A stretch of 64,000 bases of DNA from Lachnospira pectinoschiza (lineage in GTDB: Bacteria; Bacillota; Clostridia; Lachnospirales; Lachnospiraceae), in the NCBI RefSeq assembly GCF_020564355.1, contig NZ_JAJCRR010000002.1, positions 124,001 through 188,000 of the forward strand. Direction: 5' to 3'. This document shows positions 1 to 8,843 of this stretch, piece after piece. The notes under the pieces were generated by a model, which worked only from the letters and a program-made list of their open reading frames with translations, was not told the origin of the DNA and ran no database searches. The stretch's first letter is position 1. Every line of letters begins with the position of its first letter. Both the position numbers and the translations under genes were made by a program.

Positions 1-357
1 GAAAAAGTCCATAAAGTCATCGTCAATAAGCAAATCGGACTGTCGGAAAAAGAACTGGAAAAACGGGTGGAGCAGTTAGAAAAAATGCCGTTACACCCGT
101 GGGAAAAAGAGGAGAACCGTCTGTTATTTGAAAAGGCGGAAAGACTGTATGAGCAGACGACACCAAAGAACCGTCAGGTTATTCAGGAGTGCCTGCGGTA
201 TTTTAAGGAACTTCTGATAAACACAAAAGGCAGAAAAGTACGGCAGGAATATGTACGCATTATGGCGATATTGGACTATATAGAGCAGAATCAGGTCGAT
301 TTCGGACCGTATGATGAAACGTTCTGGCAGAAAGAAGAGGAAGATACCGATGAATAA
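1..357 (+). CDS. HscC-like Hsp70 family chaperone, C-terminal fragment
   Basis: The reading frame is open from the first base, so the gene begins upstream of the window and only 118 C-terminal residues are visible. The stretch around HPWEKEENRLLFEKAERLYE matches the helical lid after the substrate-binding domain of HscC-type Hsp70 proteins, where an HPR/HPW-x-x-ENR-x-x-x-x-x-AERLYE pattern is common. The ATPase domain is not visible. Its stop codon overlaps the start of the next gene, which encodes a membrane J-domain protein, so the two are probably translated together as a chaperone and co-chaperone pair, as HscC works with membrane J-proteins in E. coli. The family call rests on a short fragment and on this context. 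Confidence 0.6.
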   Translation, partial: EKVHKVIVNKQIGLSEKELEKRVEQLEKMPLHPWEKEENRLLFEKAERLYEQTTPKNRQVIQECLRYFKELLINTKGRKVRQEYVRIMAILDYIEQNQVDFGPYDETFWQKEEEDTDE

Positions 358-1405
358 ATCTATATGGGAATGGCTCGAAATTGAGCCGACAGGAGAAATT
401 TCAGAGATTAGGGCGGCGTATGCCCGTCAGGTAAAAAAGTATCATCCTGAGGATACACCCGAAGAATTTGAGCAGCTTCAAAAAGCTTATAAAAGTGCGC
501 TCAGACAGGCAAGAGCGGCAAAGCGGACGGAAACGGTGCCGCAGTCGGTACAGGAATCCCAAAAGTCCGGCAGTGGTTTTGAAAAACGGGATATGCCGGG
601 ATTTTTTGAAAATGCGGGAATGACAGAAGAACCGAATGTGCCGTCATGGGAAAATACAGGCAGTATGTCCGGTGTTACATCAGAACTGGGAGCAACACCG
701 GATTTGGAAATTGCCGGTACGCCGGATGAAGTTGAATCTGAAATTGTATCTGATTCTGAATATGATTTTGCGGAAGTCGGAAAGGACGAACCGGAGCAGC
801 AGTGCTTAAAAGAGATTGAATATATCATTATGAATCCGTATCTAAGAAACACGGAGGAAGCATGGAATATATTTTTTAACCGGGAACGGTATAGACAACT
901 GTTTAAACAGCAGGAATTCTGCGAAAAAATGCAGGACAGAATCTGCCGGATGTGGGGGCTGCAAAGAAAAACACTGTTTCTTATTGAACAGCAGTTTAAA
1001 GCAGAAGGCTATGAGCAACTGATAGAGAAAAAAGAGTGGAAGCAGAAAAAATCTTTTATAAGAAATTTACACATTATTTCCTATAAAAACAAAAAGACAC
1101 AGAAACAAAAAAATTTAAACAAGCTGCTGGAGAACCAGACAAACGGGTTAGAAGATTATATGGATCTGTATATGAATTATACGTCTCAGAGCTACGGTGC
1201 GGTATACGAAGAATACCGGATTAACCGGTGCCAGTTTAAGCAGATGCTCATTTCCATAATAATATTGATTTTATTTATGATAATAGGTATCTGTGCGAAC
1301 CGGTCCGTACAGAAAAGTGCAGCCCAAAAAAGGCAGGAACAGCAGCAGGAGCGTTACGTTGACGGGCTTAAAAAATCCGTAAAAGTACAAAAAAGTAACC
1401 AATAG
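350..1405 (+). CDS. Membrane-anchored J-domain protein, partner of the upstream Hsp70
   Basis: This 351-residue protein starts with a J-domain (about residues 1-65): an IWEWLEIEPTGE opening, a basic helix II and YHPEDTPEEF. The usual HPD tripeptide is HPE, which is seen in divergent J-domains but may alter Hsp70 activation. A long acidic, Pro/Gly/Ser-rich linker (about 75-160) is followed by a charged helical region and one membrane helix near residues 302-321, with a short basic/Gln-rich tail. The start at 350 is chosen because the J-domain begins there and it overlaps the preceding stop by 8 bases; an upstream in-frame codon at 311 would only add a basic extension inside the Hsp70 gene. It probably recruits the Hsp70 to the membrane. 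Confidence 0.7.
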   Translation: MNKSIWEWLEIEPTGEISEIRAAYARQVKKYHPEDTPEEFEQLQKAYKSALRQARAAKRTETVPQSVQESQKSGSGFEKRDMPGFFENAGMTEEPNVPSWENTGSMSGVTSELGATPDLEIAGTPDEVESEIVSDSEYDFAEVGKDEPEQQCLKEIEYIIMNPYLRNTEEAWNIFFNRERYRQLFKQQEFCEKMQDRICRMWGLQRKTLFLIEQQFKAEGYEQLIEKKEWKQKKSFIRNLHIISYKNKKTQKQKNLNKLLENQTNGLEDYMDLYMNYTSQSYGAVYEEYRINRCQFKQMLISIIILILFMIIGICANRSVQKSAAQKRQEQQQERYVDGLKKSVKVQKSNQ

Positions 1406-1449
1406 AATAGATAAAAATATTATAAAAAATATAAAAAATGCACAAAAAA

Positions 1450-1475
1450 CGTCGAAATTTTTCGGCGCTTTTTTT
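1450..1475 (+). terminator. Rho-independent terminator after the Hsp70/J-protein genes
   Basis: A short hairpin with arms CGTCGAA and TTCGGCG (one G-T pair) is followed directly by seven T residues. It separates the chaperone pair from cstA. Confidence 0.7.
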
Positions 1476-1486
1476 GAACTAAATAG

Positions 1487-1514
1487 TTGCATTTTATCGA
1501 AAGATGACTATAAT
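1487..1514 (+). promoter_or_regulatory. Probable sigma-A promoter of cstA
   Basis: TTGCAT at 1487-1492 and a perfect TATAAT at 1509-1514 are 16 bases apart, between the preceding terminator and cstA. The ribosome binding site AAGGAGG follows just before the 1574 start. Confidence 0.55.
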
Positions 1515-1573
1515 AATGATTAAGAGATCAGTACTGTGAACAATAGAATATTTAAAGTAAGGAGGGAAAAGCT

Positions 1574-3019
1574 ATGATTAGTTTTTTCATTTGTCTGCTT
1601 CTTTTAATCGGCGGCTATTTTGTCTATGGTAAGGTTGTAGAGAATACGTTTGCACCGGATGACAGAGAAACTCCTGCGGTAAAGATTAACGATGGTGTTG
1701 ATTATGTAGTAATGCCGCAGTGGAAACTGTTTCTGGTACAGCTCCTCAATATTGCGGGCTTAGGACCAATCTTTGGTGCGATGCAGGGTGCTTTATGGGG
1801 ACCGGTTGTATTCTTATGGATTACTTTCGGTACAATATTTGCCGGCGGTGTACATGATTATTTTTCAGGAATGCTTTCAGAAAGAAACGAAGGTGCTTCT
1901 ATTTCAGAAGTCTGCGGTATCTATCTGGGCGGATTCATGAAGAATGTTATGAGAATCTTCAGTGTGGTTTTACTCGTTATGGTAGGTACCGTATTCGCAG
2001 TAGGACCGGCCGGATTAATTGTTACATTATTTAAGAACGGCAATGTATCAGGAATTGTTGCAAGTACAGAATTCTGGCTGTGGATTATTCTTGCATACTA
2101 TTTCATTGCCACATTTATTTCAATTGATAAGATTATCGGACGTATTTATCCGGTATTCGGTATCTGCTTAATCATCATGGCATTAGGTGTTATTATTGGT
2201 GTCTTTACACATTCAGATTATCAGATTCCTGAAATCTGGTCACACTTTACCAATATGCACCCGAAGGGAACACCAATCTGGAGCGTTATGTTTATCACCG
2301 TAGCGTGTGGTGCGATTTCCGGTTTCCATGCAACACAGTCACCACTGATGGCGCGTTGTATGAAGTCTGAAAAGCAGGGACATTTCGTATTCTATGGTGC
2401 GATGGTTGCAGAAGGTGTTATCGCATTAATCTGGGCAGCAGCAGGTTGTTCAATCTATGCAGTAACAGATGGTTTAAGTACTGGTTTAAGTGCCATTCTT
2501 GCAAATGGACAGTCCGCAGCAATTTACGATGTATGCTCTAAGACAATGGGCGGTGTCGGTGTTGCCCTTGCAATGATTGGTGTTATTGTATGCCCGATTA
2601 CATCAGGTGATACAGCATTCAGAAGTGCAAGACTGGTTCTTGCAGACTGGTTTAAGGTTGACCAGTCTAAGTTTACAAAACGACTGATCTTATGTGTACC
2701 GCTTTTAGCAGTTGGTGCAGTTGTCGGACATCTGGATTATACAATCGTTTGGAGATATTTCAGCTGGACAAACCAGACACTCGCTATGATTGTATTGTGG
2801 ACAGCAAGTATGTTCTTATTCAGAGAAAAGAAGAATTACTGGATTACCGTAGTACCGGCAACCTTTATGAGTGCCGTATCTATGACCTATTTCTTCTATG
2901 CACCGGAGTGCTTGAACCTCGGTACAACAGTAGCTTACCCGGCAGGTATCATTTTAGCAATTGTATTCTTTGGCATCTTCATGTATGCAACAAAGAAACA
3001 GCCAAAAGAAGCTGCATAA
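1574..3019 (+). CDS. cstA: CstA family carbon-starvation (peptide/pyruvate) transporter
   Basis: This 481-residue polytopic protein belongs to the CstA family. Recognisable features are the N-terminal helix followed by a short polar segment with FAPDDRETPA, the GPIFGAMQGALWGP block, GGVHDYFSGMLSERN, and the ATQSPLMARC and ITSGDTAFRSARL blocks. About a dozen or more hydrophobic segments are visible. It has the shorter length usual in Clostridia, against about 700 residues for E. coli CstA. CstA proteins import peptides or pyruvate, typically when preferred carbon runs out. It has its own promoter and an AAGGAGG site, and is followed by a large hairpin, so it is probably monocistronic. The substrate is not decided by the sequence. 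Confidence 0.9.
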   Translation: MISFFICLLLLIGGYFVYGKVVENTFAPDDRETPAVKINDGVDYVVMPQWKLFLVQLLNIAGLGPIFGAMQGALWGPVVFLWITFGTIFAGGVHDYFSGMLSERNEGASISEVCGIYLGGFMKNVMRIFSVVLLVMVGTVFAVGPAGLIVTLFKNGNVSGIVASTEFWLWIILAYYFIATFISIDKIIGRIYPVFGICLIIMALGVIIGVFTHSDYQIPEIWSHFTNMHPKGTPIWSVMFITVACGAISGFHATQSPLMARCMKSEKQGHFVFYGAMVAEGVIALIWAAAGCSIYAVTDGLSTGLSAILANGQSAAIYDVCSKTMGGVGVALAMIGVIVCPITSGDTAFRSARLVLADWFKVDQSKFTKRLILCVPLLAVGAVVGHLDYTIVWRYFSWTNQTLAMIVLWTASMFLFREKKNYWITVVPATFMSAVSMTYFFYAPECLNLGTTVAYPAGIILAIVFFGIFMYATKKQPKEAA

Positions 3020-3090
3020 CAGTAGGCGTTTAGAAAATCTGTAAATGCATTTTACAGAGGTACATAAAAGATAAAATAATTTAGATTAAA

Positions 3091-3143
3091 GGGGATGCCA
3101 CATGAAAATAGTTGAAAGCAGACGATGTTTCGTGTGGCTCCCC
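3091..3143 (+). terminator. Long stem-loop after cstA, terminator or structured leader
   Basis: GGGGATGCCACATGAAA at 3091-3107 pairs with TTTCGTGTGGCTCCCC at 3128-3143, with one bulged T, a G-U pair and a 20-base loop. The following GTCTTTATTCTTT is only loosely T-rich, so termination is plausible but not certain; it could equally be the first helix of a leader for the gene at 3225. Confidence 0.5.
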
Positions 3144-3150
3144 GTCTTTA

Positions 3151-3196
3151 TTCTTTGGTGAAATAATAGAAAGAATAGAAAGGACACACCAAAGAA
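3151..3196 (+). repeat. Perfect 10-bp inverted repeat before the gene at 3225
   Basis: TTCTTTGGTG at 3151-3160 and CACCAAAGAA at 3187-3196 are perfect complements with a 26-base A/G-rich loop. It starts 8 bases after the previous stem-loop, giving two helices in tandem in the 205-base gap. Confidence 0.5.
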
Positions 3197-3224
3197 ACAA
3201 TGACTGAAGGAAGGGGCTGGTTGT

Positions 3225-4232
3225 ATGTTGTGGAAACCACGTTGTTTAGGAAAAGAATCGCTTGAAAAGGAAGAATTGGCGCAGGATAAAAAGCATTGTA
3301 GAAAGTTTGGACCATGCGGAGTGGGAGAAAAAGCGATTTATCTGAACAGTTTTTATTTTGAGAGAAGATATTACATTCCGCTCACTTCCGTAAAAAGAGT
3401 ATTTAAAAGAGTTGCGATGAGCAAAGGCGGATTCACAGGAAAGGGATTATTTGCAACGATTCCGTATCTGGTTGTGGAATATGACAATGGCGAAGAAAAG
3501 CAGTGCAATTTCAAATTTGAAGAAAATGTCGATTCTTTATTAGCCTATTTAAAACAGACACATCCTGAAATCCGGCTTCACAGCGCAGAAGCGGAAAAAA
3601 GACTGAAAGAAAAAGAACGTCTTGCAGCAAAGAAAAAAGCAAAGGTTCTGACAAAAGAAGCACAGGAGAATATTGCCGTATTAGAGAATTGTATGCAGTA
3701 TCTGAATAAGAATGAAGAATTAAGTATTGCATTAAGTGCAGGGGCAAAAAGAAAAAGAGTGTATGACAGAAGTAATCCGGCATATAAATGGGTAGCACTC
3801 AGCATTACGCTGTTGGGAGCAGCGGCATTGCTGTATGGTATCTACGCATTGATTACACATGCTGGATTTGCAATGTATTTCCTGTTGTTTGGACTGGCTT
3901 CCATTTTCTTCTTTTCCAGTGCCAATGTTTTACCGACTGCAAGAAACAATAAAAAGTACATTGAAACACATTTGGAACAGGCTGTTGATGAAATGCAGCA
4001 GTACATCAGACAATATCCGGACTTTCCGGTTCCGGCATGGTATGCACATCCGGTCGTGTTAAAGAGAATGATTGATATTATGCAGGAAGGTCGTGCAACG
4101 ACCATCGAAAAGGCACTTGAAGTTTTAAAGAGTGATTTAAAAGCATTAAATTCCAGCGTGGCAGTAGAGCAGGAAGAATATGATGAAGTTATGGCAATCA
4201 AGCCGATGTTTTTAATTCGTGAGTATCAGTAA
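3225..4232 (+). CDS. Uncharacterised membrane protein with two central helices
   Basis: I do not recognise this 335-residue protein's function. The N-terminal 110 residues look like a soluble beta-rich module: the sequence YIPLTSVKRVFKRV, then YLVVEYDNGEE, resembles a PH-like or DUF-type membrane-associated fold, but this is inference. A Lys/Glu-rich helical stretch (about 115-160) leads to two adjacent membrane helices (about 190-235) and a cytoplasmic helical tail with TTIEKALEVLKSDLKAL. A good AAGGAAGGGG site stands 8 bases before the ATG. It lies 118 bases upstream of an ECF S-component gene. Proteins of this layout occur in Lachnospiraceae without an assigned role, as far as I recall. 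Confidence 0.6.
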   Translation: MLWKPRCLGKESLEKEELAQDKKHCRKFGPCGVGEKAIYLNSFYFERRYYIPLTSVKRVFKRVAMSKGGFTGKGLFATIPYLVVEYDNGEEKQCNFKFEENVDSLLAYLKQTHPEIRLHSAEAEKRLKEKERLAAKKKAKVLTKEAQENIAVLENCMQYLNKNEELSIALSAGAKRKRVYDRSNPAYKWVALSITLLGAAALLYGIYALITHAGFAMYFLLFGLASIFFFSSANVLPTARNNKKYIETHLEQAVDEMQQYIRQYPDFPVPAWYAHPVVLKRMIDIMQEGRATTIEKALEVLKSDLKALNSSVAVEQEEYDEVMAIKPMFLIREYQ

Positions 4233-4350
4233 AGTAAACTGACCATAAAACAAAAATAAACTGGCTATATAAATAAAATTCAAATTGGTACTTTTATAAT
4301 TGCCAGTAAAAGCTTATTCTTATCCGAAGCAAAAGGAACGGAGGATGAGG

Positions 4351-5118
4351 ATGATGAAAAAGTCAGGAAGTATTATTGAAGCAGCTGCAGGCGCTGTGAT
4401 TTTTGTAATCGGTCTGGTATTGTGTTTTCACAATTATGTACAGAAGGGTAACACGGCATATGCAGTATCATTATTAGTTGCAATTGCAGGTGTGATTGTA
4501 TTGATTGCGGGTATTTGTAATATCGTGTCCAAGGGAGAGCGTAAACCGGTTGATACAAAGGTATTGGCGCAGGCAGCGCTGTGTGCAGCATTATGTTATG
4601 TAGGTGCAACATTTATTAAAATTGATGTTCCGGTCGGAACAGAGAAAACAATGTTTCACTTCGGTAATGTCTTCTGTGTTTTAGCGGCATTGTTAATCGG
4701 TGGTGCATGGGGCGGTTTAGCCGGAGCAGTCGGTATGACAATCAGCGATTTGACAACGGCGTATGTAACGAGCGCACCAAAGACCTTTATTTTAAAGCTT
4801 TGTATCGGTCTGATTGTGGGATTTGTAGCACATAAGCTGTTTCATCTTTCAAAAGACCATTCAGCAAAGTATGTAACCGTTGCAACGATTGTATCAAGTG
4901 TATGCGGTATGGCATTTAATATTGTGGCAGACCCGGTTGTGGGATATTTTTATAAATCCTATCTGCTTGGTGTTCCGCAGGACCTTGCCAAGGCACTTGC
5001 AAAAATCGGTGCGATTACAACATCGGTTAATGCAGTCATAGCAGTGATTGTAGCAACGATTATTTATCTGGCATTACGTCCGGTAATGAAAAAGACAGGA
5101 ATGCTTCGGGAATTGTAA
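4351..5118 (+). CDS. ECF transporter S component (substrate-binding membrane subunit)
   Basis: About 255 residues with an additional pair of N-terminal membrane helices followed by an S-component core. Typical features are HFGNVFCVLAALLIGGAWGG followed by LAGAVGMTISDLTT and TFILKLCIGLIVGFVAHK, which match the ECF_trS (riboflavin-type) family. The S component binds a vitamin or related micronutrient and docks on a shared EcfT-EcfA module encoded elsewhere; no Ecf ATPase is present here. The start is set by GGAGG at 4340-4344, which serves the ATGs at 4351 or 4354. Substrate cannot be told: no riboswitch for a specific vitamin was found upstream. Confidence 0.75.
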   Translation: MMKKSGSIIEAAAGAVIFVIGLVLCFHNYVQKGNTAYAVSLLVAIAGVIVLIAGICNIVSKGERKPVDTKVLAQAALCAALCYVGATFIKIDVPVGTEKTMFHFGNVFCVLAALLIGGAWGGLAGAVGMTISDLTTAYVTSAPKTFILKLCIGLIVGFVAHKLFHLSKDHSAKYVTVATIVSSVCGMAFNIVADPVVGYFYKSYLLGVPQDLAKALAKIGAITTSVNAVIAVIVATIIYLALRPVMKKTGMLREL

Positions 5119-5149
5119 AAAAGTTGGAAACTGACATAGAATTAAAAGA

Positions 5150-5212
5150 GGAACGATATGATAACAGATGAGGTAAAACTTTGATAGTATCATATCGTTC
5201 CGCTTGTTTTAT
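5150..5212 (+). terminator. Terminator after the ECF S-component gene
   Basis: GGAACGATATGATA at 5150-5163 pairs perfectly with TATCATATCGTTCC at 5188-5201, then GCTTGTTTTAT. It lies between convergent genes and could also act on the minus-strand gene. Confidence 0.7.
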
Positions 5213-5271
5213 ACTGACTGTTTAGAATATAGAAAGTGCGTGATTAAAGCGGTTGCACGATGGGTTGTCCT

Positions 5272-6924
5272 TTAATTGTAATTAAGATAGTAGGTGTTCT
5301 TGCCCAGTTCTTTCGCCTGATACATCGCTGCATCAGCACCCTGTACCATATAGCTGTAATGCAGCTGACTGCCGTTTTCAGCAAAAATGCCGATACTGCA
5401 GGGAATAGACATTCGTTCACCGGTTTCTAAGTTTATAAGACCTTCCTGTAGTTTTTCAAAAACTGTACGGATTTCATTTTCAATAGTTGTCTTTGAATCG
5501 ACTGCGGCAAGGCAGAAAAGAAATTCGTCACCACCGTTTCTGCCAACAATTCCGTTAATGTTTTCTTTTAAAATAGAGGCAACAAAGCGGATAACGCGGT
5601 CGCCTTCCTGATGTCCGTAGAGTGTATTATAGTCACGAAAATTATCAATATCCAGAAAGCCGACGGCAATGCGGGTATGTGTGTCGTTTGCCTGTTCAAT
5701 CATAGCATGTATTTTATTTTCAATGGCATTTTTATTGAAAAGCTGTGTCATCGGGTCTAACTGTGTTTTTTTGGTAAGATATCGTTGATATTCCTGCTGA
5801 TGTACTTCATTGGCTTCAGCATAGGCTAACAGTGCATTAATTTTATTGGATAAATTACCAAGTTCATCATTTTTATCATACGGAATACGTAGTGCATAGT
5901 TTTTTTGCAGCTGGACATTTTCAAGCGTGCCGGAAATCAGGTGTACCGGTTTGGTTATTTTTTTCGTAATCAGGTAATGTACCAGTAAAAGGACAACGGA
6001 AGTCCAAAGAACTGTTGTGCCAAGCAGGATGCGGTAGGCAGTTTTCATTTTCTGATAAGAACTTAAATCAATAGTAATAAAAATCATCCAGTCTGTGTAA
6101 TGAACCGGTGCATAATATATCGCGTATTCATTTCCGGAAACGTTAAAATAAAATTGTCCGGAAGTGTTAGAACGATTGGTGCAGGATAAATGTTCAGTAA
6201 TTTTCTGCCATATGGCGTTGTCATTGGCATCAGTCAATGAATCGGAAGTAGATTCATCCGGATTGCCGGCAGTGATAAAAAAGTTATTGTTATCAATAAG
6301 ATAGAGCAGCCCGTTTTCCCATAAAGTTGTATTGGAGCGGTAGTTATCAAAGTATGAAGTCGGAATTTCTTCTACAACATAGCCAATTATGTTTTGTGTA
6401 TTAAGGTCAAAAATACCGGAGTATGCAGCAACAACAGTAGTCATTTCACCATCAATTAACCGCTGGTAAGCATCGGAAATTATGAAATTGCCGTTTAAAG
6501 AGTCTGAATCAGCATGGGCAAAATAATCTGAAGTTGAAGCAGTAATATTTTCACTGGATGCAACAATGTTAAAATTGGTATCAATAATGAAAAGACTCTG
6601 TAAAAAATCACAATGGGTTTTTCGCTCCCATAACATATTATTAATATAGGAAATGGAATCATCATCTGAAATGCTGCCATCCAGACTGGAATGAACAGCA
6701 TCCTGTATCATTTCATACTGGGTAATCATATCAATCGTATCTCTACGGGCTTCACAAAAACTCTCGATACTGGATATGGTAGATTCACTGATAAAGCGCA
6801 GATTTTCCTGCATCATGCTTTTAGTGTTTTTATTATTCTGTACAATCATGACAGAAGCAAAAATATAAAGCGGAATCAGTGAAGCTGTCAGCAGGATAAT
6901 ATATAAAGTGTGTTTAATTTTCAT
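5272..6924 (-). CDS. Membrane sensor diguanylate cyclase (extracytoplasmic domain + GGDEF)
   Basis: A 550-residue protein: N-terminal membrane helix (about 5-27), an extracytoplasmic double-Cache-like sensor region to about residue 290, a second membrane helix, a HAMP-like linker (KKITKPVHLISGTLENVQL) and a C-terminal GGDEF domain. The active-site motif GRNGGDEF is intact, as is the FLDIDNFRDYN metal/substrate segment, so it should make cyclic di-GMP from GTP. No clear RxxD inhibitory site was seen upstream of the motif. The start is placed five codons into the frame because AAAGGA precedes this ATG at proper spacing. It is transcribed divergently from hcp across a 229-base region with two palindromes. 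Confidence 0.85.
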   Translation of the reverse strand: MKIKHTLYIILLTASLIPLYIFASVMIVQNNKNTKSMMQENLRFISESTISSIESFCEARRDTIDMITQYEMIQDAVHSSLDGSISDDDSISYINNMLWERKTHCDFLQSLFIIDTNFNIVASSENITASTSDYFAHADSDSLNGNFIISDAYQRLIDGEMTTVVAAYSGIFDLNTQNIIGYVVEEIPTSYFDNYRSNTTLWENGLLYLIDNNNFFITAGNPDESTSDSLTDANDNAIWQKITEHLSCTNRSNTSGQFYFNVSGNEYAIYYAPVHYTDWMIFITIDLSSYQKMKTAYRILLGTTVLWTSVVLLLVHYLITKKITKPVHLISGTLENVQLQKNYALRIPYDKNDELGNLSNKINALLAYAEANEVHQQEYQRYLTKKTQLDPMTQLFNKNAIENKIHAMIEQANDTHTRIAVGFLDIDNFRDYNTLYGHQEGDRVIRFVASILKENINGIVGRNGGDEFLFCLAAVDSKTTIENEIRTVFEKLQEGLINLETGERMSIPCSIGIFAENGSQLHYSYMVQGADAAMYQAKELGKNTYYLNYN

Positions 6925-6988
6925 ATGAAATCCTTTCATTTGGTCTGCAATAAATAATAGTAATGATTATCAGATAATAGTATATTGG

Positions 6989-7003
6989 TACTATAATATA
7001 GTA
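6989..7003. promoter_or_regulatory. Perfect odd palindrome in the divergent promoter region
   Basis: TACTATAATATAGTA reads the same on both strands around a central A. It contains -10-like sequences on both strands, so it may be a promoter element for the GGDEF gene, an operator, or both. Confidence 0.35.
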
Positions 7004-7122
7004 TTTTGGTAGGAATGTCAATGGAGAATACAGGAAATCATAAAACTTTAACAAATTAGATTTTATAAACAGTGTATGCAGTTTCAAAGAATGTCAATAC
7101 TTATATATTGAAAGAACGAATA

Positions 7123-7138
7123 TACCGCAATTGCGGTA
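7123..7138. promoter_or_regulatory. Perfect 16-bp palindrome in the hcp leader
   Basis: TACCGCAATTGCGGTA is a perfect palindrome ending five bases before the GGAGAGG ribosome binding site of hcp. Its position suits a repressor operator or a small RNA hairpin masking the translation start. Two GAATGTCAAT direct repeats, 7013-7022 and 7089-7098, lie upstream of it. Confidence 0.4.
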
Positions 7139-7153
7139 GGAATGGAGAGGAAA

Positions 7154-8827
7154 ATGAGTAATAACATGGATTTGGGGTATGAGATGTTCTGCTATCAGTG
7201 CGAGCAGACGGCAAACGGAAAAGGCTGTACGAAAATGGGTGTCTGTGGAAAGACACCGGAAATCGCAAATTTGCAGGATTTGCTGATTTATCAGGCAAAG
7301 GGAATCTGCTGTTATGCAAAAAAATTATTGGAAACAGGGGAACATGCGCCTAAAGAAGTGGTGCGTTTTTTGGAAAACGTTCTTTTTACAACGCTTACAA
7401 ATGTAAATTTTGATGCAGATGTACATGTGGAATTATTAAAGGTATCGCAAAACATTAAGGAAGAATTGCGGGAGCAGACAGAGGCAGAAATCAACCGCCC
7501 GGCAGCAGTTTATAATCTGCCGGAAACGAAAAGTGAAATGTTAAAAGATGCGCCGATGGCAGGAATTATGTATGACAAAGAACTTGACGAAGATATCCGT
7601 TCATTAAGACAGACGATTCTTTATGGATTAAAAGGCATCAGCGCATACGGACATCAGGCAAGAGAACTGGGATATTACAGAACACAGGTCGATGATTTTT
7701 ATATTTACGGACTGGAAGCACTTACAGACGATGCGCTGACGGTGGAAGAATTAATTCGGATGACGATGCGTACCGGTGAAATGGCATTAGAGGTAATGAA
7801 ACAGTTAGATGAAGCGAACACAAGCGTTTATGGCAATCCGTATCCGCATAAGGTGAGTGTTCGTAGAAAAAAAGGACCGTTTATCATCGTATCGGGACAT
7901 GACTTTAAAGATTTGGAAATGCTGCTGGAACAGACCAAAGACACAGGTATTAATATTTATACCCATGGGGAAATGCTGCCGGGTCACGGCTATGAAGGAT
8001 TGAAAAAATATCCGCATCTGGTGGGCAATTTTGGCGGTGCATGGCAGGACCAGCAGAAAGAATTTGACAATCTGCCGGGCTGTATTTTAATGACAACAAA
8101 TTGTCTGATGCGTCCGCGTGAGGGGTATAAGGACAGGATTTACAGCACCAATGTTGTCGGCTGGGAAGGAGTAAAGTATATTCCTAAAAAGGAAAACGGC
8201 GAAAAGGATTTTCATGAAATCATTGAACAGGCATTGGCATTAGGTGGATTTTCCGATGATGAAGAAGAAAAGGAAATTACAGTGGGTTTTGCACATCAGG
8301 CGGTGCTGACCTGTGCTGAAAAGATAGTAGAAGCCGTAAAGGACGGAACAATCCGCCATTTCTTTTTAATTGGCGGCTGTGACGGTGCCAGACCGGGAAG
8401 AAATTATTATACGGAATTTGCAAAAATGGTGCCGCAGGACTGTGTGATTCTGACACTGGCATGTGGAAAATACCGGTTTAATAAGCTGGACTTTGGTGAA
8501 ATTGCCGGATTGCCGCGTCTGATGGATGTCGGACAGTGTAACGATGTTTATTCGGCGGTACGCATTGCCACTGCACTTGCCGATGCGTTTAATACCGATG
8601 TAAACGGACTGCCTCTTTCCATGATTGTGTCCTGGTATGAGCAGAAAGCAGTAGCGGATTTGCTCGCACTGTTAAGCCTTGGCGTCAGAAACATTTATTT
8701 AGGACCGACACTCCCTGCCTTTTTAAGCCCGAATGTATTGCAGTATCTGGTGGATACGTTTCATATCCGCGCAATCAGCAACGCGGAAGATGATATTAAG
8801 ACGTGCCTGAAGCAGAATATTGCATAA
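7154..8827 (+). CDS. hcp: Hybrid cluster protein (hydroxylamine/NO reductase type)
   Basis: A 557-residue Hcp/prismane protein. The N-terminal cysteines C13, C16, C25 and C31 form the CX2CX8CX5C pattern of the [4Fe-4S] cluster of anaerobe-type Hcp. The hybrid Fe-S-O cluster segments GGCDGARPGRNYYTE, TLACGKYRFN and DVGQCNDVYSA are present near the C terminus, as is VSWYEQKA. Hcp reduces nitric oxide (or hydroxylamine in vitro) in the cytoplasm and protects anaerobes against nitrosative stress. No hcr reductase gene follows, so electrons must come from elsewhere. The ATG at 7154 is preferred because GGAGAGG lies at the right distance; an in-frame ATG at 7142 would sit upstream of that site. Confidence 0.93.
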   Translation: MSNNMDLGYEMFCYQCEQTANGKGCTKMGVCGKTPEIANLQDLLIYQAKGICCYAKKLLETGEHAPKEVVRFLENVLFTTLTNVNFDADVHVELLKVSQNIKEELREQTEAEINRPAAVYNLPETKSEMLKDAPMAGIMYDKELDEDIRSLRQTILYGLKGISAYGHQARELGYYRTQVDDFYIYGLEALTDDALTVEELIRMTMRTGEMALEVMKQLDEANTSVYGNPYPHKVSVRRKKGPFIIVSGHDFKDLEMLLEQTKDTGINIYTHGEMLPGHGYEGLKKYPHLVGNFGGAWQDQQKEFDNLPGCILMTTNCLMRPREGYKDRIYSTNVVGWEGVKYIPKKENGEKDFHEIIEQALALGGFSDDEEEKEITVGFAHQAVLTCAEKIVEAVKDGTIRHFFLIGGCDGARPGRNYYTEFAKMVPQDCVILTLACGKYRFNKLDFGEIAGLPRLMDVGQCNDVYSAVRIATALADAFNTDVNGLPLSMIVSWYEQKAVADLLALLSLGVRNIYLGPTLPAFLSPNVLQYLVDTFHIRAISNAEDDIKTCLKQNIA

Positions 8828-8843
8828 AGCGCTTAGAATTTTC

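Noticed and set aside
487..852. 121-codon minus-strand frame inside the J-domain gene
   Set aside because: It is antisense to a recognisable J-domain protein's linker, has no ribosome binding site and resembles no protein; a compositional shadow.
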